A stretch of DNA of 64,000 nucleotides from Cymodocea nodosa (taxonomy: Eukaryota > Streptophyta > Magnoliopsida > Alismatales > Cymodoceaceae), in contig CM072337.1 of the NCBI GenBank assembly GCA_036874045.1, positions 24,278,001-24,342,000 on the forward strand, read 5' to 3'. Shown piece after piece: positions 9,845-23,400 of this stretch. The notes below the pieces were generated by a model. It saw nothing but the letters and a program-made list of their open reading frames with translations. It did no database searches and had not been told where the DNA came from. The translations under genes and the position numbers were made by a program. Numbering within the stretch: position 1 is the stretch's first letter; every line of letters starts with the position of its first letter.

Positions 9845-12800
9845 ATGGAGAGGAGAGGAAATATGGTTCCGATCTCGCCCTCCCACACTCCACGGTCCTT
9901 TGACAGATCGAATAGGGACTTCCGACACCATGACGGAAATGGGAGTAGTAGCAAGCATGACAAAGAAAAAGGCGTCAATGTCCAAGTTCTTCTTCGATGC
10001 AGGTGAACCAACACCACCAGAAACAATAATACAACGAGGGTCCTTTTCCATTATTAATACATGTCTGAATTCTCTTAGGCCTTTGAGTGAGGAGGAGATT
10101 CGGTTGCGAACACCAACAGTCATTTCTTGCAATGAGAGTAGACGAGAAGTCTCTGCCGCACAGAATATCGCTAACAAGCAAATCGATAGGACCTTTGCCT
10201 TTGATAAGGTTGCATCTTGAGATTCCATTGCAGTAACTATTATTGGGAGTGGTAATCTTCTAGTAAATTTCTCATATTCCTCTTTTTTTCTTAAACATAG
10301 GTGTTCGGTCCTGCATCCAAGCAAAAGGACTTGTATGATCAAGCCATATCTCCCATCGTGAATGAGGTTCTTGAGGGCTACAACTGTACTGTTTTTGCCT
10401 ATGGCCAGACTGGCACCGGGAAAACCTACACAATGGAAGGTGGGAGGAAAACGAAGGTACACTTTTTAATGCCATAACCAGTCAACTTCAAGTATGTCGA
10501 TTTTTAGCTGTAATTGTTAAAATTCTTTTTGTCATTCTGAAGAATGGGGAATTCCCAAGTGATGCTGGCGTTATTCCAAGAGCCGTTAGGCAGATCTTTG
10601 AAATACTTGAAGCGCAGCTCGCGGAATATAGCATGAAGGTTACATTTTTGGAGCTCTACAATGAAGAGATCACAGATCTTCTGGCTCCAGAGGAATCTAA
10701 ATTTACAGATGAAAAGTCCAAGAAACCTATAGCTCTGATGGAAGATGGGAAAGGGTGTGTTCTTGTGAGGGGCCTGGAGGAGGAGATCGTTAGCAGTGCT
10801 GGTGAAATATATAAAATATTGGACAAAGGGACTACAAAAAGGCGAACTGCTGAGACTTTACTGAACAAGCAAAGTAGCAGGTCGCATTCGATATTTTCAA
10901 TAACTATTCACATTAAGGAGTGTACGCCAGAGGGAGAAGAAATGATAAAATGCGGAAAACTCAATCTCGTTGATCTTGCTGGTTCAGAGAATATTTCTCG
11001 ATCCGGTGCTAGAGATGTAAGCTGACCTTTTTGTATAGGATGTCCGCACTGTTCTTTTGTTTGAATTTCTAAGGTTAAATTAGGATTGGGATAATCTTAT
11101 ATCAAACTTTTTCAGAAAAAAAACTTAGGTATATTTTGTTTTTATTGCAGTGTAGGGCAAGAGAAGCTGGAGAAATTAATAAGAGCTTGCTCACTCTTGG
11201 ACGTGTCATTAATGCTCTTGTTGAACACTCTGGGCATATTCCATACAGGTGATGTTTAATGTGCCTGATGAGCCCGTGTTTTCTCTTCAGAATTTGACAG
11301 TGCTACCTATTTTCCAATTTCATAAATAAACTTTGCTACTTACTTTCATCTATTTTTTGACAATGACAATGTTATAGTCTTTTTCCTTCAAAATAGAGAG
11401 GAAGACCATTGGCTTATTTAAGACTTAATCCTTCTTGCATGTGTTTGTACAGAGATAGCAAATTGACCAGGCTACTGAGGGATTCCTTAGGAGGAAAAAC
11501 AAAGACCTGCATTATTGCTACCGTGTCACCTTCCATACATTGTTTGGAGGAGACACTTAGCACGTTGGACTATGCACATCGTGCCAAAAATATCAAGAAT
11601 AAACCGGAGGTATGTAATCTACAGCCTATTATTTCTACCACAAATCTTATGAATCTAATTTCCATTGAATTTGTTTGCAGATTAATCAGAAGATGATGAA
11701 ATCAGCAGTGATGAAAGACTTGTACTCTGAAATAGATCGCCTTAAACAAGGTCAGTAGATTTATTTGGATTCATGAATATAAGTATTCAAAATATTAGAG
11801 GCAAAACATCTATATCTGGTGGGGATACTAATAATGAATAATACCTCAGGCTTGATTTTTTTTGACTTATTTCTTATATTTTCAGAGGTGTTTGCTGCAA
11901 GAGAGAAAAATGGTATATACATTCCTCGAGATCGTTACCTTCAGGAAGAAGCTGAGAAGAAGGTTAGATTACTTATTCTTGTGATGCTTGAAAAATATAT
12001 TTCTTTCATCTCTATTTTCTCTGCTGCTCGCTTTATTTTAATAATATCATTTTTTTGTATTTCCTTTATTTAGGCAATGTCAGAGAAAATTGAGCGCTTG
12101 GAGCTTGATCTGGATTCTAAAGACAAGGTGACGACAAAAAGATACAAAGTTCCCAAGCATAAGCTAGTTTAGATGTTTATATTCTACTTATCTTTTGCAT
12201 GCAGCAATCGATAGGTCTTCAGGAACTTTACAACTCACAAAAACTACTGACAGCAGAATTAGGTGATAAACTTGAAAAAACCCAGGTTTGTCATATTGTC
12301 CAATACTGTTCTGCTTGTCAGTTTTACAAAAACATTACGAACAAACCCAGCTTTGCTGTGATTGTTTTTCAGAAAAGACTGGATGACACTGAACGTGCAT
12401 TGTTTGACCTTGAGGAAAGACACAAACAGGCCATAGCAACAATTAAAGAAAAAGAGTTCTTGATTTCCAATCTTCTGAAGTCAGGTAATGGGTGTTTGCT
12501 TTTTGAAGACTTGACAATTCTACTCTTCTATCATAGGTGCAGGTGGTGGTTGATTCTATTCTTTTAATTGTTTTTAATGGAATGATTTTCAGAAAAAGCT
12601 CTTGTTGAGCGTGCGTTTGAGCTACGATCAGAGTTAGAAAGTGCCACTTCAGATGTTTCTGGCTTATTTGCGAAGATTGGTTGTTACTTAGCCCTTTCCA
12701 ATGGATGTTTGCTTTTGTTACACAATGCTTATTCTTATTATAGACATTGTGATTTTTTATTGGCCTTTAGAACGTAAGGATAAGATTGAAGATGGAAACA

Positions 12801-15792
12801 AGGTTCTTGTCCAAAATTTCCAGGCTCAATTAACTCAACAGCTAGAGCTCCTACACCGAACAGTCTCAGCATCTGTTGTTGAACAAGAGAATCAGCTAAA
12901 AGAAATGGAGGATGACATGCAATCCTTCGTCACCACAAAAACTGAGGTATAAAAAGCTGCTGGAAGTAATTTGCGCATACTTTTTTTAGGTATTTTTGTT
13001 ATACACGTTGTGTCCCTTTGCACACAGGCCACCGAAGAACTTCATGGAAGAGTCAGAAAACTTCAAAATATTTTTGGTTCAGGAATTGAAGCATTGGACA
13101 ATTTAGGTGGTGAACTTGATGGAAATTCACAGTTGACTTTAACAAAATTGAATGAGCAAATATCAGCACACTCTTCCACTATTGAAGAGGTATGTTTCAT
13201 TGCAATATAAATACTTTCTTCCTTTGTTCTGTCTCAAATGTGGGAAGCATTGATTAGTTTTTTTGAAGGATATATTTTTCTGTCTTTAGTGTCTCAGTGG
13301 GATTGCTTTGGAGGCTAATCAGTTGATTATGGAGCTTCAGAATAGTCTGTCTAGTCAAGAGGAAAAACTAGCCACATTTGCAAAACAACAACGAGAAGTG
13401 AGGAACTCATTTTGAAAACGTGTAACCTTTACTTTTCATTGCCTAAATACTTGGTTCATTGTTAAGGTCCGTTCATGTGATAAACAGGGACATAACAAGA
13501 CCATGGAGACAACACGATCTATTTCAAAGATCAGCACTGATTTCTTCTCTACTTTAGATACACATGCATCAAATTTGAGTAGGATTATTGAAGAAACACA
13601 AAATGAGCAAGACCAGAAATTGTGTGAACTTGAAAAGAAGTTTGAGGTAACACAACTTCTATTATCACTTGGACCTTTAACTGCCCGATATGACTATAGT
13701 CTTGTCTCTTATCTAAAGGACTGTGCTGCCAACGAAGAAAGGCAACTACTCGAAAAAGTAGCTGAGATGCTGGCAAGTTCAAGTGCAAGGAAGAAACTGC
13801 TGGTATTTTTTTGCACTTTATTCCTGTTGTTTTATTAATTACATTTTGTTTTTGATGAAAATAGTCCCATAATATATGAGTTATTTGCAGTCTCCCTTAA
13901 TTATATACCAATTTAAGTGCCAGGAACAGTTGGCGGAATTCCTAGCATTTTTAAGAATCATTTAAAATTGATGGTTTTTCTGCATGATTATGTTTAACAA
14001 GCTAATGAGCTTTACTCGTATTCCACACTATAACATGCAAATGATATTGATTAAACATTCAGTTGTGTACATTTCTAGAGGTAAAACAATAATTTTGCAC
14101 TATTTAGTTCTGCTCCTAGTCATTGGTGAACTTTGGACATTTCTTCTTTGTATCGAGAAGGCCTTTTGATTGGAGTCATGATCATTAGGTGGTAAGGTTT
14201 GATAGCCATGTTGAAAGAATATCTTAGATGCACAGTAAGAAAGAACTTGTTAATGCTGACCGCGGGTAAGGGCTGACATCACAACCTATGTGGTTAGTAA
14301 TGATGAGATTCATTTATGGATGCATAACTGAATGAAGTAGATGAAAAAAAAATAAATGGGGAGCAAATTCATGTTACATTCGCATCGGGAAGTTGATTCA
14401 ATTCTGAAGCTCAAGTCAGAATTGTAACCAAGCAAAATCTTTTTGTTAATCAAATGCAACTGTGTGGCCAAGCATAAGAACCCACTATCATATCTGTAGA
14501 AAATGTAGAAAACTTACAAATGAACAAAACTGGAAAAGCATTGTGTTTTAGTAGTGCTAATAAGATCTTTTTTGTGTACCGTGCACTGATTTATCATCCT
14601 GTGACAGGTTCAAACAGCAGTTGATGGTCTCAGAGAAAGTGCAGCTACCAGAACACAAAAGCTAAATCAAGAAATGAACACCGCTCAAGAATTTACATCA
14701 TCTGTTAAGGAACAATTTATGGCCCACACGAAGGAAACTGAAAAGCATTACCATGACAATATTGCATCCATAGAGCACGGAAGGTGTTGCTTGGAAGAAG
14801 GTCTTATAAATTGGTAGGATGAGTGACTAAAAGTTTATCAATTCTTTTCACATTTCTAGTAAATTTTTTGTTTGATTCAACTAGTTATTTTATGAACCGT
14901 GCAGTATGACTATGACTAGACTAGGTTCAGAACAATGGAGAAATGCTCAACATTCGCTTCTTAGCATTGAAAGGGGCAATGTAGCATCAGTCTGTTCTAC
15001 CGTCAGGTACTTAATGACGCTTGGGTCTCAATACCCTTTACAGCTTCTAATTCATTTGGTATTGATTCCCTTTGCAGTGATGGTATGGAAGCAAATCGGA
15101 TGCTAAGGGACAGGTTATCCTCTGCAGCATCTAATATTATTCAAGATGTTGACGTGGCAAACAAGCAGCTCCTTGCATCTCTTGACTGTAAGATCTTTCT
15201 AGAATAGTAAAAAAAAAAAAATCCTAAAATATTAGTTTTCTGAGCCTTCTTTTGATAAAGAAAACGTGATCATGGCATGATTTTCATGAAATATGGTTGT
15301 TGCAGATAATCTGAAACTTGATCGTGATGCATGTGAGAACATCAATTCTATGATAGTTCCATGCCGTGGAGAACTAAGAGAATTAAAGAGTGGGCACTAT
15401 CACCATATTGCAAAGATCACAGCAAATTCCGGAAAATGTCTGGAAGAAGAATACATGGTATGCATATTTACTAATACGCGGCATGAATGCTTAAATGAAA
15501 TGGGAGAGCAAGTAGTTGGGCTTGTACTCATTTACCTGGTCTATATATTTATTATTAACAGGTGGACGAACCGTCATGTTCAACACCAAGGAGGAGAGTA
15601 ATTAATTTACCATGCGTGTCCTCCATCGAGGAATTGAGAACTCCGTCCTTCGAAGAGTTATTGAGGACATTCTGGGAGTCCAAGTCTGGCGTCAAATTAG
15701 TAAATGGAGATACCAAACATTTGCTTGGCACATATGACTCTCAAATGCAAGCTTGGAGAGAGTCAAGGATGCCTCTCACCACCATAAACTAA
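9845..15792 (+). CDS. KIN-5: Kinesin-5 (BimC/Eg5 class) motor protein, complete, 22 coding exons
   Basis: Exons: 9845-10002, 10079-10208, 10301-10456, 10543-11016, 11151-11248, 11453-11609, 11681-11750, 11886-11962, 12074-12127, 12205-12285, 12373-12484, 12593-12679, 12771-12946, 13028-13189, 13290-13397, 13488-13646, 13719-13802, 14608-14813, 14905-15006, 15078-15187, 15306-15457, 15562-15792. All introns are GT..AG, phases agree, and the sum is 3144 bases (1047 residues). The motor domain spans about residues 45-395: P-loop GQTGTGKT 131-138, switch [10 protein letters not shown] 256-264, switch II DLAGSE 292-297, neck after NKPE 391. Coiled coil follows. The tail has a BimC-type box, [11 protein letters not shown], with the CDK-site Thr at 979. 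Family role: plus-end homotetramer that slides antiparallel microtubules in spindle and phragmoplast. The start was chosen at the first ATG in frame with the motor; length fits the family. KIN-5C versus KIN-5D was not resolved. Confidence 0.96.
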
Positions 15793-17426
15793 GCAAGCGC
15801 GCTAGTCCAATAGAATTAGCAGCTTTTCTGTCAGGTGTACAAAAGGGGAAGCCTACGATTGTTTTTCCAATACGTTCGTGGAAATCATTCTTCTACTTGT
15901 TTGGGAAGCCTTCTCTTGCTTATGAGATTGAATCTTCCGTTTGTTTACCAGATAAGAGAGGATCGATCCCTTGCAACGCCAGTGTGTATTGTATGTCCCA
16001 TCTATGGTTATTTTCGTGATCAAATAGATCCACAATGTTTTGTGTATTTCATATTGTTGTGTACCAAACATTACAGGTAAAAGAGAGGCAGGCCATCAGA
16101 GGTTTAAAGTGGTATTTTCTCTTAAGTATTTCACGAGGAAAGTGATTATTAGGGTTTGATAATCAGTAAAATCAAGCATTTTCAGAAAACAATGGGTAAA
16201 AGAGAAAGATCTAGCACGGCGTCCACGTTTGTCAAGCAAGAAAACCATTATGATCGATGGTTTCAAAGGAAACGTTTTTAATTGATGATTAATCTCTCAT
16301 TTTGTTGACTTTCTGTTGTGGGAATTTATCTTCATTTAAAAAACTGAAAACATTTCGAGTTATAATCTCATTACGTGAGCTGGTTGCACGAGTTCTTCTT
16401 TTTTTCAAGTGTTTTAATGTATTATTAAATTTTTAGTCAAATTACGTAGTAAAGTTAAATGATTTCTTATATGTTGAAGTAATTTTAGGTTTATGTTTAC
16501 TTTTAATTTCTTCTGTACTTAATGTCTTCCTCGGTCTTCAAAAGATATAATTAAATTACTTAAGCTGATTTTCTTCTATTTTATATTTAATAGATGTAAT
16601 TCTTTTTTTATTTCTAATAAAATAGTGTTTAATTTATCCCTTACATATATGCATGTTAGTAACGATAGCGCTTTTCACTCGAAACTTCGAATGACAGTTT
16701 TATAACTTTTTTAATAAAAAAATACAAAGAAATAATGCTAAATGCTCAAAGTGTATTTTGGAAATTTTCTTCTCGGATGACTTGATATGGGATTGCATTT
16801 AGAAATCAAAGGAAATTAATAAAAAAGAGATTGATAAATTATTTGCGCCTATTTTCATTTCCAATTACTTGTACAAATAAAAGTTGAAAAATCATAATAT
16901 TCGACCAGAACTTTTATGGCAAGTTGTTGTAGGTTCAGAATTAAAAAAAAGAAAAGAAATCGCAAGATCAGATTTTGAATTCGATCGTCTCTTCGGAGAC
17001 ATCGAAACGTCAAGTTCTTCTCAGAAAATAGAGAACATTAGGAAATCATAAGTACGGACGTTCACTTCAGTGATTTACGATTATTCTTTTATTAGGTAGA
17101 TTACGCATTCCAATTTTTATACCTATTATCTATGTAAGATAAATATACATCATAATAAAAAACGTAAGGCGTGGCTCTGCGCATGTACGAGACGTGGTCA
17201 AAGATTTTGCGTTCGACTGGGATTGACCAGGCCAAACTTCTTCCGAAACCCAGGATGGTCCCCGGCAACTTGGGGACTATTTCCCGAATGAATGTGGTTG
17301 CTGAGAGAAGACTTTCTCATTCTCGAGGAGAAAATTTCAAGGATTAGTGGGAAATCAGGGACGGAAGGATTTTGATCTAGGCCTGTACTTCTTCTTCCGT
17401 CCTCGTTGTTTTCTCCGATCCTCCTG
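15793..17426. other. Intergenic: kinesin 3' flank and promoter of the next gene
   Basis: 15793 to about 16100 should hold the kinesin 3' UTR. An antisense LINE scrap lies at 16490-16700. 17160-17426 becomes more GC-rich and is the likely promoter and leader of the membrane-protein gene. No other gene seen. Confidence 0.6.
16490..16700 (-). mobile_element. RTE-like LINE, 3' fragment (copy 1, antisense)
   Basis: Reverse-strand pieces FIRNKKRITSI and KIEENQLK*FNYI match the last part of ORF2 seen more completely at 18141-18332. Stops and frameshifts are present. It is a short, old 3' fragment. Confidence 0.6.
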
Positions 17427-20400
17427 ATGAAGAGCGATAGGTGCCGTTTCCTTCCTGCCGTCTCTTGCCTGTTGCTCTCCTTCTTGCTGGCTCACGGTAA
17501 CAAAAGACATCTCTCTCTCTCTCTCTCTCTCTCTCGTGCCCTGTTGCCTCTGTTGGTTGTGATCACTATCGTGCATCTATGGGAAAGAAATAATTTTGAC
17601 TCGTGCTGAACCGCTTCAGCACTAAAATTGCTGAAGGGTTACTATGGTGCATGGAGCCTCAAAATAGACTATGGCTGAACCTAGGAAGCGTGGTGTAGCG
17701 AGGAGACTCACTGTAGTGTTAATTGTCTGGTTTTGCAGGGAATGCCTCGCCTAAGTTGGTGGTTTTGATGTATAGGAATTGCAATGTTCAGTAATATCAA
17801 AAAAGTTCAATATTTAGTAGCTTTATGTATTTGAAGAACATCAAGGAACCTTTTTCTTTGAACTGGAAAGATCAAATGTTGACATTCGATCTTAAGATGG
17901 CGAAGGATGGCCATGATATTTGATTTTCATCATTGTACAAAAATTTAGTAGTAATATGTGAGAACTGCTAATATTTGACATGATTGAAGCTAAAAAGAAT
18001 GACCAATTCACGTAATTGAGAGAATTGTTGTATACAACAACACTTTAAGCTATATTCTCAATATATAGGGCCGGTCACATGAATCCTTGTCTTTCAAATA
18101 TTTCTATCTATTGTCAAGTCTTAGGTTAAATTACAATAATTTAAATTTCTTCTACACTAGTTAAATCTCTTCTCTTAACTAGTGCATTCGTTAGTCTTCT
18201 AAGGATATAATTTAACCACTTAAGTTGATTTTCTTTTATCTTATTTTTAATATGTGCAATTCCTACTCTATTCTTAATAAAATCATTTTTAAGCTCATCC
18301 TTTCTTGTATTGTCAATCATCCAAACATACACATTTTAACGAAACTAACTTTTTACATATGATCATACTTTACAATTAAGTATTTTCAGTCATAAAATAT
18401 AATTAGGTGAATAATAGTTTTATAGAATTTTTCTTTTAATTTTAAGAGTATCCTCCCATCACATAACACTTCAAAAGTATTTCTCCACTGTATCTATACT
18501 ATTGTAATTCTATAAATAACATCTTTTATAATTTTTCCATTACTACAACAATTTGATGTTTATGGAGAAAAAAGAATCTACTTATTTGACGAGTTTCACA
18601 ACATATTTGCAAAGATGACATGTAGCGGTGGAGAGTTGTGTAAGTCATTGGATATGTTATGCAAATAAAACTGATTTGGTCATCAAACCGATTTTGCATT
18701 AGTTTTTATTTTTCTGGTGGAACAGTTGGATCAACCACAGCTAAATCACTGCTGACATCAGCATGAACCAACATTTTTTAAACTAGGAAAGAAATCAAAT
18801 CAAAGGTCTTGTGTCTGGTTTGACCAGTTCAATCAGTAGTTTGACAAATTGAACTGATTTTATTCAATGTTTAAACTTGAGAAACTATGACTTTTATATA
18901 CTATATACTATAAATATATAAATTAAAATTATCAACAATATAAAATATATATGTCATTATATGTGCATAATAAATATCGATCAATTTAATCAAACTATTA
19001 AAGTAATAATCATGTCAATTCCATCTTTGTTGATAATTCATTATTTGATGAGAGTTGTAGCTGTTGTGGGACATTGATAGGTAAGATTTGACATGGATCA
19101 CATCATTTGCCTCTAGTAGATGATGGATTTTGGTGGCACCCAGATCTATTGATGAAACTTAATGTTGAGTAGAGTGAGGTGACTGTGGGGACTGTGAGAG
19201 TTGCCAAATGTTGTTCTCATCAGTGATGTTGGAATGTAGTGACGAGCAACGAGATTGAGCTGCCAAATTAGGGGCCTTAGACCAAGGTTTAGATATTTGT
19301 TTGTTGAGTTTACCCCATTGGTTTAACCTGTGGTTTGATCATGGTTGGGTGGACTGGTTGCATTCTAGTTCAACATGATTTAAAGTGGTCTACACTGATT
19401 CACTTCACTTGTTGGTTTTTTAAACAGTTAATCATTTTAGAAGTGATTTACTGGTTCGACAAGCTGGTCTGATTTGGTTTTAAAAACATTGGATTCTCAT
19501 CAATCCCAAAAGTTAATGCTAACTTGAACGTGTTTTCATGGTTTGAATTTCTAAAATTGTCATGCCTCCAGAGCACCAATCACTTGACACCTAATACTTT
19601 ATCTCCCCAATGAAGCAAACGGATAATCTACTTCTGATGAATTTGCATCTTGCCTTCCAGAAATATAAACAATACAAAACACTTATCCATATCTATTCTA
19701 AATGCATCCTAGTTTTTTGCATTGTGAACCTTTTGAATAAATGAATTTCTGTTCTGTTACCTTTAGGTTGAAATAGATATTTTCTTTGATAAATTCATTA
19801 TGTTATTTGTTGTACAATAAATAAAGTATTATTAAATATCGAAGGCCATTTTGGAAATATTTGACGTTAGGTGGTCTGGTTCTTGATTCTTTTTGTTTTC
19901 TGGAATATGCAGCCATCATTTAGTTAACTCAGGCTTGAACGAAAATCCCAATTCCTAGGGGTTAAAGGAGTTCTGATTCCTTGCAGGAAACCAACATTTC
20001 GTTACAAAGTAAAACTGTAGAATGAATTCAGAAAGCAATCAGCTTTTCCAGCCACATTTACAACAGTCTAGACATATAATAATTTGGTAATTTTTGAAAT
20101 TTTCAGTTCTCTGTAATCAAAATCTAAAACAAAATTTTCTTACCACATCGAATTAAAGTCTGGCTTCAAAATCCATTTTCATTTTATTAATTGTGTAAAT
20201 GCTGATCATCACACTACTTGGGCATTCTGAGAAAATGTCATATTTTTCTCATTTTTCAACTCTGATTAACCACTACTTGTATTAAGGTAAAATTGTTTCA
20301 TTTAACTTCATATAATGTTTTACTAACTTTTGAAAATTTGAGCCCATAATTTTGATTGACACACAGCCCACCAGTCTACCATGTACAATATTTTTTAAAA

Positions 20401-23400
20401 ATTTCAAAAATTCCTGCTTCTTTATTAGCTATGTGATCATGTTTTGAGACTGGGTCAATGCAACACAAAAGGCTCTTAAAGTTTCTTTAGGCATTTGCTT
20501 TACTTGTACTTTAGTGACAAGTTAATCCCTTCTTTCTGTAGGAGTCTTTTCAACCAATCCGGTGACACTTGAATCAATCCTTATCTATACAAGCCACAAG
20601 TGGTTGCCACTCCAACCTACAGTTTATTTTCGCTGTCACAGAGAAAACAAGATAATATTGCCAGATGTGAAGGACACATATGTCTTATACAATTACACGA
20701 GTGAAGAATTGTGGCAGGTTTCTTACAACTTGTAATTCTTATTCTTCATTCTTGACCATGTTAGCTTTAAATTTGACCATAAGTAAATCTTTAATGTTTT
20801 GTCGTTCATTACCTGTGGCTATTTTGAAAATTTCACCACAACTAGTTTATGCTTTTAAATATTAAATTGAATACTTTTCTGCCAAGGGGATTTGCCTGGA
20901 TGAAAGAATTAAGGGAAGGTTGCTTTACTCTTTTGGTGGAACTTGTCACTTTCCTTAACGATGGTGCCTTCTCTTGAGTTTGATTAGTTATCAATATGGC
21001 AACCTATCCTTAATAGAACTGATCTGATTCTCTAAACTAGAGGAATTTTGTGCTTCTATCGAATCCTATGTGTAGTTTTGGTAGAAAACAATTTCTTAAA
21101 GGGGTATTCTAAGGGAGAATACATTATACAGGTACACTTAACATACATGAAATTTAATGTGTACTTCCATAGAAGTGGAATTCTTAAAGTAGATGATATG
21201 TGACTATGCTAAATGGAGCAACCATGTAGCAACCCCTTTACATTTTCTATGTGGTACATGCTATGTGTGTTGGTTGTAAGTTGATTTTTTAAACTTCACA
21301 TCATCTAATAATGCATTTGTAGGTTCAAATTTTAGTTTCTTTGAATTATTTAATTTCTTATATATTTTGATATGGATATAAAATACATTCTGAATTCTTA
21401 TGGGAAATTTGCCATACATTTACCAAAAAACTGAATACAATTTTTAATATTCATACCAATGTAGGTAAGTATCATTTTGGATGCTCACATTATTCACCTT
21501 GTTTTAAGTACTTATGCTAAGAAACTTATCTTTTGTACTACATATTTCACTAAGAGATGTTTTATAATTTTTGTGTCAATGGTGCCATAAGAATCATAAT
21601 TTTCGAATAATTCTTTTGAAAATTTGTAAATATTGCCTAAAACAAAGGTAAGTAGATCGAGTACATAACACAAGTTCTCTCCTAAGTCCTAAATACATGT
21701 ATACAGGAGAGAGAGAGAGAGAGAGAGTACAGGATAATAATTGATGACATCCTATATAAAATCTATTGCTTTATATCCATACAACTATTCTGACATCTTA
21801 TAAGCTACTCTGAAGTGACATCGTACAAGCAACACTGAAGGTATTTAATTTATTAAAAATAGGTAAAAGATAACCAAAGTCCATTTTTTTATGCAACAAA
21901 GATAAATTTAAACAACTTATAAAATGAATGAAGTATTTTTTAAATTGACACCTTAATAAGGAGATTAATAAACAAGATTATTCAATTCCTTCTATAATTG
22001 TACTTGAGCTGGAGTACTGTATGGAAAGGGGTCTTGGCATTACATGCAATCTCATTGGTTTAGAATGTTTACAAATCTCAACAAAATTGAGTTATAGAAT
22101 GTAAGCATTGTTATACTTGAGGTATTACTCCTGCATTTATTTTATGATGAAAAATCTAAAACGCATGTGATTTGATGTGATTCTCATTGCAGTTTTATCT
22201 CATTACCCTTCTTTAGAGGTGAGATATATGTTAGATAACTTTGTCCCAATAAGGGGTTGTTTCCTTTACCACCAAAGATGTTTTAGTGTATTGCAAATGT
22301 TTAGGATTTCACTTGAGATCTTGATAAGCTTGCACCTAAGACAATAAAGTATGTTTTTGTAGAGTAGAGTACTCAAGAACTTAGAAAGGTATCAGTGTTT
22401 CCCTATTCTCCCATACCTCAGTACTTCATTTACATTGATGTTACATTATTTAAGTCAAAGCCTTATTTATTATTGTCTATGTTACCTAGTGATGGTGTTT
22501 CTCTCCCTTCTATTTTTATGGACCAAAGTCTTAGGTTATCTTCTATGGGTACGATCATTGACCAAAAAGACATCAATTACCTCATCCCAAATCAACTCCA
22601 ACTTCTTTGCCTACAAATCTTGTTCCCAGTACTTCAAAGCTTGATATGACCATTGTCCTTTAAAAAGGTAGAAGATAAAGTATTGTTTATTTGATTTATA
22701 CATTTGTTTGCTTATATTGCCTTCACCCCTTATTTCACTAGTTTGCCTTATCCATCTTTGCAGAGTATATTTCAATAAAATCACCATGAAGTGGTGCTTC
22801 TTTTATGTTGAAAAGTGATTATGGATGAAGAGATGTTGGCATTGATATTTTGTTGTAGATGGATCCTAGTGATTGACCTTGTAGAAGCAAGTGTAGTTTG
22901 TTGCAAGTAGGTATTCACTTTTAAATGCAAATTGGATGCTTTAGTGGCTCAGTGCAAGGCATGCTTATTAGTTCATAGATTGATATAGACTTATGAGTTG
23001 ATTATTCACAAATATTCTCACCAGTTACTTGACGTAACTCCATGTGTTCTGCCATTAGTTGTAGTTAACCAATCCTTGTAGTTATGTTTACATGATGTGA
23101 AAATGCATTCTTGCTATCTTGTATAGTGACTTGACTTTGTGGGTATACATGGAGCAATTATCAAGGTATGTTGCTCAAAGAATCATGTATTCTTAGAATG
23201 GTCATATATGGACTGAAGCAAAGTTTATGTATTTGGTTTAACAAAAGTATTGGACAATGGCTTTGTAAGATGAGCAGTTAATTGTTCAATGTTTATCAAG
23301 AAAATCATGACGAGATACATATTTTTGTTAATTTATGTAGATGGCATCCGTCTGATAGGTAGTGTTATAACTATCATTGTAGAGGTGAAACAATATCTCT

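Noticed and set aside
18660..19490. A defined DNA transposon with terminal inverted repeats
   Set aside because: The GGTTTGACC-type words are many, but the two ends could not be aligned as inverted repeats; kept only as a repeat region.
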